A stretch of 64,000 bases of DNA from Frigidibacter albus (lineage in GTDB: Bacteria; Pseudomonadota; Alphaproteobacteria; Rhodobacterales; Rhodobacteraceae), in contig NZ_JAAAUC010000009.1 of NCBI RefSeq assembly GCF_009908165.1, forward strand, positions 1 through 64,000, read 5' to 3'. A program made the translations under genes and the position numbers. Shown here in pieces: positions 51,063-59,942 of this stretch (within the stretch, counting starts at the first letter, position 1; every line of letters begins with the position of its first letter). Under the pieces are notes generated by a model. That model did not search any database. It had not been told where the DNA came from and worked only from the letters and a program-made list of their open reading frames with translations.

Positions 51063-51116
51063 ACTGGCCAAGGCAACGATACCGGGCAGGCCAACGACAC
51101 CGGCCAAGTCAACGGC
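51063..51116 (+). repeat. Three degenerate 18-bp tandem repeats
   Basis: ACTGGCCAAGGCAACGAT, ACCGGGCAGGCCAACGAC and ACCGGCCAAGTCAACGGC follow head to tail at 51063, 51081 and 51099. The surrounding 50972-51241 has no gene. GCGAGA/TCTCGC (51147-51163) may end the chemoreceptor transcript arriving from the other strand. Confidence 0.55.
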
Positions 51117-51241
51117 CCTGGGCGGTTCAGGTGTCTCTCAGCGGTCGCGAGAATCGCTCTCGCCTGCGGCGCCAAGAGATTGCCCGCCTTCCGCGCGATC
51201 CTCCATTCCGAGCCGCTGAAGCGAAGCGAAGCCCGCAACCA

Positions 51242-53665
51242 TCACGCGGCGAGGACGTCCCCGCCCTGATCACCCGCGGATCGACTGCGCGGCCCCGTCT
51301 CGACGGTGAAGCGGTGGATGATCTGGGTCAGTGCCTCGGCCTCGCCGGTCAGGTCGCGGCTGGCGGCTGTGGTCTCTTCCACCATCCCGGCATTTTGCTG
51401 GGTGCTCTGGTCCAGACGGCTGACAGCGATGTTGATTTCGGAGATTCCGGTCGATTGCTCGCGGGTCGAGGCGGCAATCGCCGAGACGTTCTCCGAGATG
51501 CTGGTGATCGACCCGACGATCAGGTGCAGGGAGGCGCCCACCTGGTTCACCAGATCGACGCCGCGGCCGACATGGCGGCTGCTGTCGGCGATCAGCGCGC
51601 TGATCTCGCGCGCGGCTTCTGAAGACCGCTGCGAGAGGGCGCGCACTTCCGAGGCGACCACCGCAAAACCGCGACCAGCCTCACCGGCGCGGGCGGCCTC
51701 GACGCCGGCATTGAGTGCCAGAAGGTTGGTCTGGAAGGCGATGTCGTCGATCACGTCGATGATGCCCGAGATCCGGCTGGAGGATTGCTTGATCTCATCC
51801 ATCGCGGCAATCGCATCCTTGACCACCACATTGCTGCGCTCGGCGCTCTGACGGGCTTGCATGACGGTCTGGTCCGCCTGCCCTGCGCCCTGTGCGGCCG
51901 ATCCGACGGCAGCCGTCAGTTCGGTCAGCGCGGCCGCCGATTGCTCCAGCGTCGCGGCGCTCTGTTCGGTGCGGCGCGACAGGTCCTCGGCCGCCGCCGC
52001 GATGCTGCCCGACCCGGCGTGGATCGACAGGGCAGAGTCGCGGATGTCGCCGATGGCGGTGGCGAGCGAGGCGACCGCGGCGTTGAAGTCGATGCGCAGC
52101 TGGTCATAGCTGTCCTCGAAGCGCTGGTCGATCGCCACGCGCAGGTCGCCATCGGCCAGGCGGCGCAGCCCGTCCGCCAGCGCGGTGACGACGCGGTCCT
52201 GGGCGGCGGCGCTGATCTGGCGCTCTCGCTCCACCGCGTCACGCATGGCGTCGCGCTGTGTCGCTTGCGCGGCTTCCCGGGCCCGGTCCAGCCGTTCCTG
52301 CTCTGCCGTGCGCTCACGCTCCTGGATCTCGCGCCGCCGCTCCGCCTCGGCGGCCTGGCGCTGCTCGGCGTCGCGCTCGGCATGGGCCAGGGCCTCCTCG
52401 GCCTGTAACCGGCGCTGTTCGATGATGCCGTCGCGGAACACGCCCAGGGCGCGGAGCATTTGGCCGATTTCGCCGCCGTGCCGCCGCATCCCGTCCAGCG
52501 CGGTCAGATCGCCGGTGGACAGGCGCGTGGTCGCCCGGCTGACGGCGAGCAGCGGCTTCACGATCACCCAGGTGACCAGCGCGCCGGCAAGGGCAACGAT
52601 CAGCAGACTGGCAAGGGCCAGCCCCTGCATCCAGATCGTCGCCTCGGTGGCATCGGCCTCGATCTCGCGGCTGTCGAGGGCGATCTGCTGCAGCCTTGCC
52701 GTCGAGTCCGTGTCGGCGAAGGCCTCGATTTCGGCGACACGCAGGGTGGCGTCTTCGGCCAGTTGATGCGCGGCGTGCCGGGCCGCCAGGATCTCGCGAC
52801 GCTGGTTCACGATGCCGGTCACCGGATCGACGAAGCCGGCGAGGGCCTCCAATGCGGCCAGTTCGGGCAGGCTTGCTGACATGTCGCCGGAGCGGGACAG
52901 CCGGTCGATCGTGGCTGCGGCGCTTTCCAGCCGGTCCTGCACGATGGCGAGCTCTGCATCGTCCTCTGCCAGCCCCGCCTCGAGCGCGCTGGCATAGAAC
53001 CCTTTCACGGCGAGGTTCAGGTCGTCGGAGGCGCGGATCCAGAAGATCGCATTCTGCACGTCAGAGGTTTCCGGCAGCCTGGCAGCGGGCCGGACCCCGC
53101 CAGGCGTCGCGGGCTGGGCCCGGTCGGCGGCCTCGATTTCGGCGGCGATGGCCGCGTCGAAGAAAGCGTTGTCGGCCTGTTCGGTGAGGGTGATCCCCAC
53201 CGCGTAGAAAAGTGCCTCCACTTCGGCCTGGGCACGGTTGATGGCCGCTTCGCTGCCAAACTCCCGCAGGCGCGCGGCGCGCAGGTTCTTCAGGGCCGAG
53301 CGCATCGCGCCCGCGTCGTCCTTGAGCGCGGCGGCCGCTTCGGCTGGCAGGCGCTGCATCAGCCCTGCCAGCGTGTCGGCGCTGGCATCGGCGGCCTGCG
53401 CCGCCCGATCGAGCGTGCCGGTATCGGGGGCCAGCAGCATGTCCACCAGCGCGTCATGCAGCGCAGAGGCGTTGGCGTTCAGCTCGGTCCCGACCCGCAA
53501 GGCAGGGATCTGTTCCTCGGCCAGGAAGGTCATGTCCTGCGACACCGAACTGAAGACCACGAAGCCCACACCGACGGCAGTCGCGACGAGCCCCGTAAGG
53601 GCCAGCACGATCCCCGCGATCTTGGTGGCAATGCTGCCGAGAATTTTGCCCATTATGCTGTGCAT
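51242..53665 (-). CDS. Methyl-accepting chemotaxis protein
   Basis: An 807-residue inner-membrane chemoreceptor. TM1 is about 10-35, a large periplasmic sensor about 36-345, TM2 about 348-370 ([21 protein letters not shown]), then HAMP and coiled coils. The signalling tip [46 protein letters not shown] lies around 638-680. The start at 53665 has AGGA upstream. It sits downstream of a periplasmic binding protein gene on the same strand, inside a flagellar cluster. No CheB/CheR-binding pentapeptide is seen at the C-terminus. Confidence 0.93.
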   Translation of the reverse strand: MHSIMGKILGSIATKIAGIVLALTGLVATAVGVGFVVFSSVSQDMTFLAEEQIPALRVGTELNANASALHDALVDMLLAPDTGTLDRAAQAADASADTLAGLMQRLPAEAAAALKDDAGAMRSALKNLRAARLREFGSEAAINRAQAEVEALFYAVGITLTEQADNAFFDAAIAAEIEAADRAQPATPGGVRPAARLPETSDVQNAIFWIRASDDLNLAVKGFYASALEAGLAEDDAELAIVQDRLESAAATIDRLSRSGDMSASLPELAALEALAGFVDPVTGIVNQRREILAARHAAHQLAEDATLRVAEIEAFADTDSTARLQQIALDSREIEADATEATIWMQGLALASLLIVALAGALVTWVIVKPLLAVSRATTRLSTGDLTALDGMRRHGGEIGQMLRALGVFRDGIIEQRRLQAEEALAHAERDAEQRQAAEAERRREIQERERTAEQERLDRAREAAQATQRDAMRDAVERERQISAAAQDRVVTALADGLRRLADGDLRVAIDQRFEDSYDQLRIDFNAAVASLATAIGDIRDSALSIHAGSGSIAAAAEDLSRRTEQSAATLEQSAAALTELTAAVGSAAQGAGQADQTVMQARQSAERSNVVVKDAIAAMDEIKQSSSRISGIIDVIDDIAFQTNLLALNAGVEAARAGEAGRGFAVVASEVRALSQRSSEAAREISALIADSSRHVGRGVDLVNQVGASLHLIVGSITSISENVSAIAASTREQSTGISEINIAVSRLDQSTQQNAGMVEETTAASRDLTGEAEALTQIIHRFTVETGPRSRSAGDQGGDVLAA

Positions 53666-53726
53666 CTGTCGTGTCCTGTCGAACTAGGGGGGGCGCGGGA
53701 AGGTCTGGGTCTCTCGGGAAGCGGTT

Positions 53727-54893
53727 TCAGCCGCCGGTCATCGCCACGATGTTCCCGTCGGGGTCGATCTCGGTCAGGAACACTCGGTCGAGGCCCTGGT
53801 TGTCGGTCGGGGAAAAGGTCAGCGTGAGGCCGTCGAGATCCACCTCGCGCAGGCTACGCAGCGCCTCAAGGTAGCGCTCGCGGCTCAGGGCCGGGCCCGC
53901 GGCTTCCAGCGCGACAATGGCAAGTCGGCCGGTCAGGTAGCCCTCGAAATTGACGAAACCGGGCTGCAGCGCCGGATCATGGGCCGCCAGCGCGGCGCGA
54001 AAGACCGCCGCCGTCGGGGCGGCGGAGTCCTGGGGGAACGGCATGATCTGCGTCACGATCAGCCCCGCCCCTGCAGAGCCGAGTTCGGCCGCAATATCAT
54101 CGGCACCGAAGGAGATGCTGATGAACACCGGATTGAACTCGAGGCTGTGCGAGGTCAGGATGAATTCGCTGAGCGGCAGCGACAGCCCGACCAGTGCGAC
54201 CGCCTGCGGCTTTGCCCTGCGGATGTCGATCAGCGCCGCTTTCACGGCGAGGGTGCCGCGCATGTAGGTGCCTTCGGCCACCGGCTCCATGCCACGGCGC
54301 TGCAGCGCCGCGACCAGCCCGCTTTGCCCGGCGCGGCCGAAACTGTCATCCTGATAGAGGATCGCGATCCGATCCAGCCCGCGGTCATCCACCAGCAGCC
54401 TCGCCCATTCCTCGGCCTCCGCGGCATAGCTGGCCCGGAGGTTGAAGACATTGCCAAGCTCGGGGTCGCGCAGGAAGGTCGCGCCGGTGAAGGGGCCGAT
54501 CACCGGCAGCCCCGCCGCCGTGGTCAGGGGCTGCATCGCGGCCATCGTCGGGGTGCCGGTCGCGCCGATCAGGGCGATCTGGGCATCTTGGTGCAGCACG
54601 TCGCGCAGCACCGGCACCGAGAGGGAGGGGTCGTAGCCGTCATCCAGCGTGTCGAGGCGCAGCATCCGGCCATGCACCCCGCCCGCGCGATTGGCCTCGG
54701 CGAAGGCCGCCTCGATCCCCTGTCGCATTCCGGTTCCGAGGCTGGCGGCCGAGCCGGTCATCGCCGCGATCTGAACGAAGCGGACCTCGTCTGCGGTGAC
54801 GCCCTGTTCGGCCAGGGCCGGTGCGGGGCCCAGAAGCCCCAGCAGAATCGCCCCGATCCGGAGCATGTGCAGCGGTGCTTCGCAGATTGGCAT
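53727..54893 (-). CDS. Periplasmic (LivJ-type) ligand-binding protein beside a chemoreceptor
   Basis: A 388-residue exported protein. The signal peptide is MLRIGAILLGLLGPAPALA within the first 28 residues. VRFVQIAAMTGSAASLGTGMRQGIEAAFAEANRAGGVHGR and LRLDTLDDGYDP are type I periplasmic-binding folds like those of branched-chain amino acid carriers. No permease or ATPase accompanies it; the gene 61 bases downstream is a chemoreceptor. I infer a sensory role: it may deliver its ligand to that receptor. GGGAG is 8 bases before the start at 54893. Confidence 0.8.
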   Translation of the reverse strand: MPICEAPLHMLRIGAILLGLLGPAPALAEQGVTADEVRFVQIAAMTGSAASLGTGMRQGIEAAFAEANRAGGVHGRMLRLDTLDDGYDPSLSVPVLRDVLHQDAQIALIGATGTPTMAAMQPLTTAAGLPVIGPFTGATFLRDPELGNVFNLRASYAAEAEEWARLLVDDRGLDRIAILYQDDSFGRAGQSGLVAALQRRGMEPVAEGTYMRGTLAVKAALIDIRRAKPQAVALVGLSLPLSEFILTSHSLEFNPVFISISFGADDIAAELGSAGAGLIVTQIMPFPQDSAAPTAAVFRAALAAHDPALQPGFVNFEGYLTGRLAIVALEAAGPALSRERYLEALRSLREVDLDGLTLTFSPTDNQGLDRVFLTEIDPDGNIVAMTGG

Positions 54894-55027
54894 CAGCAGA
54901 CTCCCTCTTCGATGTTTCGGCACGCTAGCCCGCAAGGCTTTAACAAACCGTGAGAAACCGTTGGCGATGCGGCGGCAAGCAAGCTTTTGTGCATATTGCG
55001 TGAGGTGTTCAGAGGCAGGTGCGGCCA

Positions 55028-55780
55028 TCAGAAATAGCTGCGGACCAGCGCGCCCGAGATCAGCGCCCAGCCATCCGCGACCACGAAAAACGCCAGCTTG
55101 AAGGGCATCGAGACAATGGCGGGGGGGACCATCATCATCCCCATCGACATCAGCACCGCCGAGACCACGAGATCGATGATCAGGAAGGGCAGGTAGATCA
55201 GGAATCCGATCTCGAAGGCGCGCTGGATCTCGGACAGCAGGAAGGACGGGACCAGCAGTGAAAGCGGCGCGGCCGCCGGTTCTGTGCCGGTGCCGGCGGG
55301 GGGGCGCAGGGCGGCAAGGGCGGCGAAGGTCTCGCCGTCGATGCGGTTGCCCATGAAGCCGCGGAAGGGCGCGATGGCGCGGGTGAAGGCCTGATCCAGC
55401 GGCAGGGAGCCGTCTATCGCCGGCTGGACACCGGCCGCCCAGGCCTCGGTGAAGACCGGCTCCATGATGAACCATGTCAGGAACATCGCCAGGCTGACGA
55501 TCAGCATGTTGGGCGGGGATTGCTGCAGGCCGATGGCCTGGCGCAGGATCGACAGCACCGTCACCAGGAACGGGAAACAGGTGATCATGATCGCCAGCCC
55601 GGGCGCGAGGCTGAGCACGGTGATCAGCGCCAGAAGCTGGATCGACCGGCCGGTGAGGGTGCCCTCCTCGCCAAGCGACAGGGTCAGCTCCTGCGCGCCG
55701 GCCGCGGTGACGCCGAGCAGAAGCGCCGCGACCGAGCCTGCCAGAAGCACCGCATAGGCAAAGCGCTGGCCCACGGTCAA
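55028..55780 (-). CDS. fliP: Flagellar export-gate protein FliP
   Basis: A 250-residue membrane protein of the flagellar type III secretion core. The signal sequence (YAVLLAGSVAALLLGVTAAGA) is followed by LALITVLSLAPGLAIMITCFPFLVTVLSILRQAIGLQQSPPNMLIVSLAMFLTWFIM, the family signature, and C-terminal GFLIYLPFLIIDLVVSAVLMSMGMMMVPP. It overlaps fliN (ATGA). FliQ and FliR are not in this window. Confidence 0.93.
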   Translation of the reverse strand: MTVGQRFAYAVLLAGSVAALLLGVTAAGAQELTLSLGEEGTLTGRSIQLLALITVLSLAPGLAIMITCFPFLVTVLSILRQAIGLQQSPPNMLIVSLAMFLTWFIMEPVFTEAWAAGVQPAIDGSLPLDQAFTRAIAPFRGFMGNRIDGETFAALAALRPPAGTGTEPAAAPLSLLVPSFLLSEIQRAFEIGFLIYLPFLIIDLVVSAVLMSMGMMMVPPAIVSMPFKLAFFVVADGWALISGALVRSYF

Positions 55781-56055
55781 AGCCCGTTCTGCAGGTCGGC
55801 GACCTCGGTCAGGCGCACGGCCAGCTGGCCGGCCTGATCGCCGTCAAGCTCGGTCAGCTCGCCGCGGGCGATCAGCTTGTCGCCGACATAGAGCTCCACC
55901 GGATCCTCCACCCGGCGGTCGAGCGGCAGCACCGCATCGCGCTTCAGCCGCAGCAGGTCGCGCAGCAGCGGCCGCGCCTTGCCGACAGAGATGGTGATCT
56001 CGATCGGGATCTGGGTGAAGGGGCTGGCGCCGGGGCCGGGGGTGGGGTCATCCAT
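55777..56055 (-). CDS. fliN: Flagellar motor switch protein FliN
   Basis: A 92-residue C-ring subunit with the SpoA domain: IPIEITISVGKARPLLRDLLRLKRDAVLPLDRRVEDPVELYVGDKLIARGEL. The N-terminal region is short and there is no CheY-binding extension. It overlaps fliP by 4 and the FliH-like gene by 8 bases, in one coupled run. Confidence 0.9.
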   Translation of the reverse strand: MDDPTPGPGASPFTQIPIEITISVGKARPLLRDLLRLKRDAVLPLDRRVEDPVELYVGDKLIARGELTELDGDQAGQLAVRLTEVADLQNGL

Positions 56056-56662
56056 CGGCTGTCTCCTCTGCAGGGGGTTGGAAGAAGGCGGCGATCGCGG
56101 CCTCGATGGCCGTCACGACGCCATCAAGATCGACCTGCCGCTCGGTCCGGCCAAGGCGCAGATAGACCTGCCCCTCGCCAAGGGATGGCTCCTCGGTGAT
56201 CCGGAAGGGCGGCGCCGCGCCGCGGGTCAGCATCGCCTCGACCGTCCCCCGGCTGGCGGGGTGCAGCACCACCTCGACCGGGGCTTCGGACAGGGCCTCG
56301 GCCATCGGGCGCAGGGCGTCGAGCACCACGGCGCCGAGGCTTTGCCGCGCGATGGCGGGCAGCACCTTGCCGGTCATGTCGGTCAGCAGCGGCTCCAGCG
56401 CGCCCAACAGATGCGCCCGCGCTTCGTGATAGGTGAAGGACAGCGCCTGGAGGTTTCGCCCCAGATCGCCGCGCAGCTTGGTGATCTCGGCATCCTGGGC
56501 GGCGACGGCATCGTCCCAGCCGGCGGCATAGCCCTGATCGAAGGCCGCGAGCCCGGCTTCGGTCTGCGCCTCCACCTCGGCGGCAAGCTGGTCCGGGGCG
56601 GGCACGGGGGCGGCTGGCTTGCTGGCGAAATCGAACTCCTCGAGCTGCAGGCGGCGGGACAT
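56048..56662 (-). CDS. fliH: FliH-like flagellar ATPase regulator
   Basis: A 204-residue protein of the FliH type by position and composition: acidic, helical, AAEVEAQTEAGLAAFDQGYAAGWDDAV, then QALSFTYHEARAHLLGALEPLLTDMTGKVLPAIARQSLGAVVLDAL. FliH binds the export ATPase FliI and the C-ring protein FliN. Sequence conservation is low, so the name rests partly on its place between fliF and fliN. Confidence 0.7.
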   Translation of the reverse strand: MSRRLQLEEFDFASKPAAPVPAPDQLAAEVEAQTEAGLAAFDQGYAAGWDDAVAAQDAEITKLRGDLGRNLQALSFTYHEARAHLLGALEPLLTDMTGKVLPAIARQSLGAVVLDALRPMAEALSEAPVEVVLHPASRGTVEAMLTRGAAPPFRITEEPSLGEGQVYLRLGRTERQVDLDGVVTAIEAAIAAFFQPPAEETADG

Positions 56663-58284
56663 CAGACCTTCTCCTCATCGGGCTCTTCCATCCAGCTGCG
56701 CAGGATCTCGGCGGTCTCCTCCTGCCGCTCGGCGATGAGGCGACGCAGGCGGGCGACGGGATCATCGGCCTTGTCGGCGCTGGCCGTTGCCATCGGGAAG
56801 GCCGTGCCAAGCGCCGGCAGCCCGCCCGCATCGCCAAAGCCGGACATCATGGCCAGGTCGGGGGAGAACTCGCCTTCGTCGATCTCGCCGGTCAGCGCAG
56901 GCGGGCTGGCGGGTGCGGGCAGCGCGGCGGGTTGCCGGGCGCGCGTGCTGGTCAGGATCGGGCGCAGCACGAAGAGGCCAAGCACCAGTGCCACCATCGC
57001 CAGCACCAGAAGCTGCGCCAGCTGCATCACGTCGAGCGGCGGCAGGGTGAACAGGCCTCCGGTGGCCTCGGTCCCTGCCTCGGCGGGCGCCTCGAAGGGC
57101 AGCGAGCGCAAGGTGAGGGTGTCCCCCCGCTCCTCGTCGAGGCCGACGGCCGAGGACACAAGTTCGCGCAGAAGCGCGATTTCCTCCTCGGGGCGGGGCT
57201 GCCAGGTCGTGGCGCCCGCGGCATCCGTGACCTGAACCCCGTCCACCAGCACCGCCACGCTCAGCCGCCGGATCGCGCCGGGGCTGCGCAGCACTTCGCG
57301 GGTGGTTTCCGACACCTCGAAATTCGTGCGCTCGCGGGTCTCGCTCTCCGAGCTTTGCGAATCGCCGCCCGAAGCCGCGTCTCCGTCCGGCAGGTTGGAG
57401 GCGACGGTGACCGCGCCGGCCTTGCTGTCCTTGGCGGTATTGCTACGCTCTTCGGTCTCGGTCGAGATCGCCACCCGGCCCTGCGGGTCAAAGCGCCGTT
57501 CGGTGATCGCCTCGCTCTCGGTGACGGTTTCCACCGAAACCTCGACCACGGCGCGGCCATAGCCGACGCGGGCCTCCAGCAATCTCTCGACATTTCGCTT
57601 GATCGCGGCGGCGCGGTCCTCGCCGTTCTGGGCGGGCGTGCCGTCATCCCCGGCGATGACGGTGCCGCTGTCGGCGTCGATCACCGAGACATCCTCGGGC
57701 GTCATCCCGGTCACGGCCGAGGCGACGAGGAATTTCAGCGCCTTGGCATGGGCCGGGGCCAGCGCCCCGGTTCCGGTGGTGACGGCTATAGAGGCACTGG
57801 GCCGGCGGTCCTGGCGGAAGGGCTGGCCGGTCGGCACTGCCAGATGCACGCGCGCGGTGCGGATCTGCGGGGAGGCGACGATGGTGCGGGCCAGCTCGCC
57901 TTCCTTCGCGCGCCAATAGGCGGCGTCGAACATCTGCGCCGTGGTGCCGAACCCCGACAGAGAATCAAGGAGTTCGTAGCCCGCTCCGCCCGTGGCGGGC
58001 AGCCCTTCACCCGCCAGCGCCATGCGCAGCGAATCACGCTCCGTCGCCGGGACATAGATCGCGTCGCCCCGCACCTCATAGGGCACCGAGCGGGCATCGA
58101 GCGCCACGATCACCTCGGCGGCGCCGCGCCCCTCAAGCCCCGCATAGAGCAGCGCCATCGAGGGTCGCCCCCCTGCCAGCCCCGACAGCATCAGCACGGC
58201 GGCGAACGTCGCAATCGTCGCCCCCGCAACCACCACGCGCCGAGAGGTTTCAAGGGACTGCCACAGGGCAACCAGCTGCTGCAA
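56662..58284 (-). CDS. fliF: Flagellar MS-ring protein FliF
   Basis: A 540-residue inner-membrane ring-former. TM1 is about 18-40, TM2 about 427-447 (LLVLAMVALVLGLFVLRPIL). Between them LYAGLEGRGAAEVIVALDARSVPYEV, GFGTTAQMFDAAYWRAKEGELARTIVASPQIRTARVHLAVP (the YscJ/FliF region) and NVERLLEARVGYGRAVVEVSVE are typical. It starts the minus-strand run and is divergent from fliL across 122 bases holding a CtrA-type site. Confidence 0.94.
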   Translation of the reverse strand: MQQLVALWQSLETSRRVVVAGATIATFAAVLMLSGLAGGRPSMALLYAGLEGRGAAEVIVALDARSVPYEVRGDAIYVPATERDSLRMALAGEGLPATGGAGYELLDSLSGFGTTAQMFDAAYWRAKEGELARTIVASPQIRTARVHLAVPTGQPFRQDRRPSASIAVTTGTGALAPAHAKALKFLVASAVTGMTPEDVSVIDADSGTVIAGDDGTPAQNGEDRAAAIKRNVERLLEARVGYGRAVVEVSVETVTESEAITERRFDPQGRVAISTETEERSNTAKDSKAGAVTVASNLPDGDAASGGDSQSSESETRERTNFEVSETTREVLRSPGAIRRLSVAVLVDGVQVTDAAGATTWQPRPEEEIALLRELVSSAVGLDEERGDTLTLRSLPFEAPAEAGTEATGGLFTLPPLDVMQLAQLLVLAMVALVLGLFVLRPILTSTRARQPAALPAPASPPALTGEIDEGEFSPDLAMMSGFGDAGGLPALGTAFPMATASADKADDPVARLRRLIAERQEETAEILRSWMEEPDEEKV

Positions 58285-58345
58285 GACTCACCTCCATGGC
58301 CGGACTTCTGCCCAATCGTCGCGGCTGATCTTGCGTTGGTGCGAC

Positions 58346-58360
58346 TTAACAATCGGTTAG
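58346..58360. promoter_or_regulatory. CtrA-type binding site between fliF and fliL
   Basis: TTAA (58346-58349), seven bases CAATCGG, TTAG (58357-58360): TTAA-N7-TTAG, one base off the CtrA consensus TTAA-N7-TTAA. It lies 62 bases upstream of fliF and 47 upstream of fliL. CtrA regulates flagellar genes in many alphaproteobacteria; action here is inference. Confidence 0.6.
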
Positions 58361-58406
58361 TGACCTTCAGGCTAGATGGGCGGCATCGGATGAACCGGGG
58401 ACCGCC

Positions 58407-58886
58407 ATGTCAGAGCCGCTGGCCGAAGACCAACCACCTGCCCGCAAGTCGAAGCTGCCGCTGCTGATCGGGCTGGTGCTCGCGCTGCTGCTGGGGGGCG
58501 GCGGGTTCTATGCCGTCTATGCCGGCCTGCTGTTCGGCGCCCCCGCGACGGCGGATGCGGAGGAGCCGGAGCTGGAGCCCCTGCCCGACATCGCCTTCGT
58601 GCCGATTGCCCCGATGGTGATCTCGCTGGGGCAGGGCGGCAGCGCCCGGCATCTGCGCTTCACCGCGCAGGTCGAGGTCACCACGACGCATGAGGATGAG
58701 GTCACCCTGCTGATGCCGCGGATCCTCGACGTGTTGAACGGCTATCTGCGGGCGGTCGATGTACGCGATCTCGAAGACCCGACGGCGTTGATCCGGCTGC
58801 GGGCGCAGATGCTGCGCCGGGTGCAGATCGTCGCGGGCGAGGGGCGGGTGCGCGACTTCCTCGTCACCGAATTCGTGCTGAACTGA
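58407..58886 (+). CDS. fliL: Flagellar basal body-associated protein FliL
   Basis: A 159-residue single-pass protein: TM about 17-38 (LPLLIGLVLALLLGGGGFYAVYAGLLFG), periplasmic domain with HLRFTAQVEVTTTHEDEVTLLMPRILDVLNGYLRAVDVRDLEDPTALIRLRAQML and the terminal VRDFLVTEFVLN. FliL stabilises stators and the rod. It is the first gene after the CtrA-type site and is followed by the PflI-like gene after 11 bases. Confidence 0.93.
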   Translation: MSEPLAEDQPPARKSKLPLLIGLVLALLLGGGGFYAVYAGLLFGAPATADAEEPELEPLPDIAFVPIAPMVISLGQGGSARHLRFTAQVEVTTTHEDEVTLLMPRILDVLNGYLRAVDVRDLEDPTALIRLRAQMLRRVQIVAGEGRVRDFLVTEFVLN

Positions 58887-58897
58887 AGGGGGAGGGG

Positions 58898-59266
58898 ATG
58901 GAGCTGATCGCGGATATCCTGCTGGGCGCTGGCGCATTGGGGGCTGCGGCATATTGCCTCGTGCTCTCGCGCCGGCTTGCGGCCTTCACCCGGCTGGAAA
59001 GCGGCATGGGCGGCGCCATTGCGGTGTTGTCGGCGCAGGTCGATGACATGACCCGCGCGCTGGACCGGGCGCGGGGGGCCGCGACGTCCTCTGCCGAAGC
59101 TCTGGAGGGCCGGACGCGCCGCGCGGAACAGGTGGCGGAACGGCTGGAGCTTCTGCTCGCCTCGATGCACGACCTGCCAGAGCCGGGGATGGACGAGCGC
59201 GGCGCACGCCGGCTGCGGGTGGTGCGGCGGCGCGTGCGGCATGACAGCCTCGAGGCGGCGGAATGA
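58898..59266 (+). CDS. DUF6468/PflI-like flagellar protein
   Basis: A 122-residue protein with an N-terminal membrane segment (ADILLGAGALGAAAYCLVLSRRLAAF) and a coiled-coil region: FTRLESGMGGAIAVLSAQVDDMTRALDRARGAATSSAEALEGRTRRAEQVAERLELLL. Position and layout resemble DUF6468 (PflI, a flagellar positioning protein in Caulobacter). That naming is tentative. It overlaps the MotE-like gene by 4 bases. Confidence 0.65.
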   Translation: MELIADILLGAGALGAAAYCLVLSRRLAAFTRLESGMGGAIAVLSAQVDDMTRALDRARGAATSSAEALEGRTRRAEQVAERLELLLASMHDLPEPGMDERGARRLRVVRRRVRHDSLEAAE

Positions 59267-59847
59267 CCCGCAAGGCCGCCCCGCGCCGGCCCCGGCACCG
59301 GCAAGGACGCGGCGCGCTGGTGGTGATTGTCGCGCTCTTCGCCGGATCGGGGCTGATACGGCTGGGCGAGGGCGCCATTGCCATTGCGCGCACCGCCGAT
59401 GCCGAGGTGATCATCGACCCCGAGACCTGCGCGCCGCCCGACGATGTCGCGGCCCTGCTGGAGGCGCTGGGTGAGCGCGCTGCGCGCCTCGCTGCCCGCG
59501 AAGCGGAACTGGACGACCGCGCGCAGGCGATTTCTGTCGCCTCTGCGCAGATCGACCAGAAGATCGCCGATCTGGTTGCCGCCGAGGACCGACTCGCCGC
59601 GACCCTGACCCTGGCGGATGAGGCGGCGGAGGATGATGTTGCGCGGCTGACCGCGATGTATGAGGCGATGAAGCCCAAGGACGCGGCGCCGCTGTTCGAG
59701 GAGATGGCGCCCGACTTTGCCGCCGGCTTCCTTGGCCGGATGCGCCCGGACGCCGCCGGTGCGCTGCTGGCCGCGCTGGAGCCGAAGACCGCCTACACGA
59801 TCAGCGTGCTTCTGGCCGGCCGCAATGCCGCAGCCCCGGGGCAGTAG
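59263..59847 (+). CDS. MotE-like flagellar protein
   Basis: A 194-residue protein with a basic cytoplasmic start, TM (ALVVIVALFAGSGLIRLGEGA), coiled coil (AALLEALGERAARLAAREAELDDRAQAISVASAQIDQKIADL) and a C-terminal MgtE-N-type domain with LTAMYEAMKPKDAAPLFEEMAPDFAAGFLGRMRPDAAGALLAALEP. MotE in rhizobia is a periplasmic chaperone for MotC. The gene lies between the PflI-like gene and motA, in line with that role. Confidence 0.75.
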   Translation: MTRKAAPRRPRHRQGRGALVVIVALFAGSGLIRLGEGAIAIARTADAEVIIDPETCAPPDDVAALLEALGERAARLAAREAELDDRAQAISVASAQIDQKIADLVAAEDRLAATLTLADEAAEDDVARLTAMYEAMKPKDAAPLFEEMAPDFAAGFLGRMRPDAAGALLAALEPKTAYTISVLLAGRNAAAPGQ

Positions 59848-59942
59848 CCGCATGAGGCTTCGTTAACCCCTCTGTGCCACGGTCGGCCCAACTCGCGGGC
59901 CCAACCTTCGGGCCCGACTCTCCGCCAGGAAAGACAAGCCGC

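Noticed and set aside
50624-51238. Minus-strand frame with WPVSLA-like repeats
   Set aside because: The repeats come from the 18-bp DNA tandem units; the frame is antisense to the YeiH-type gene for most of its length.
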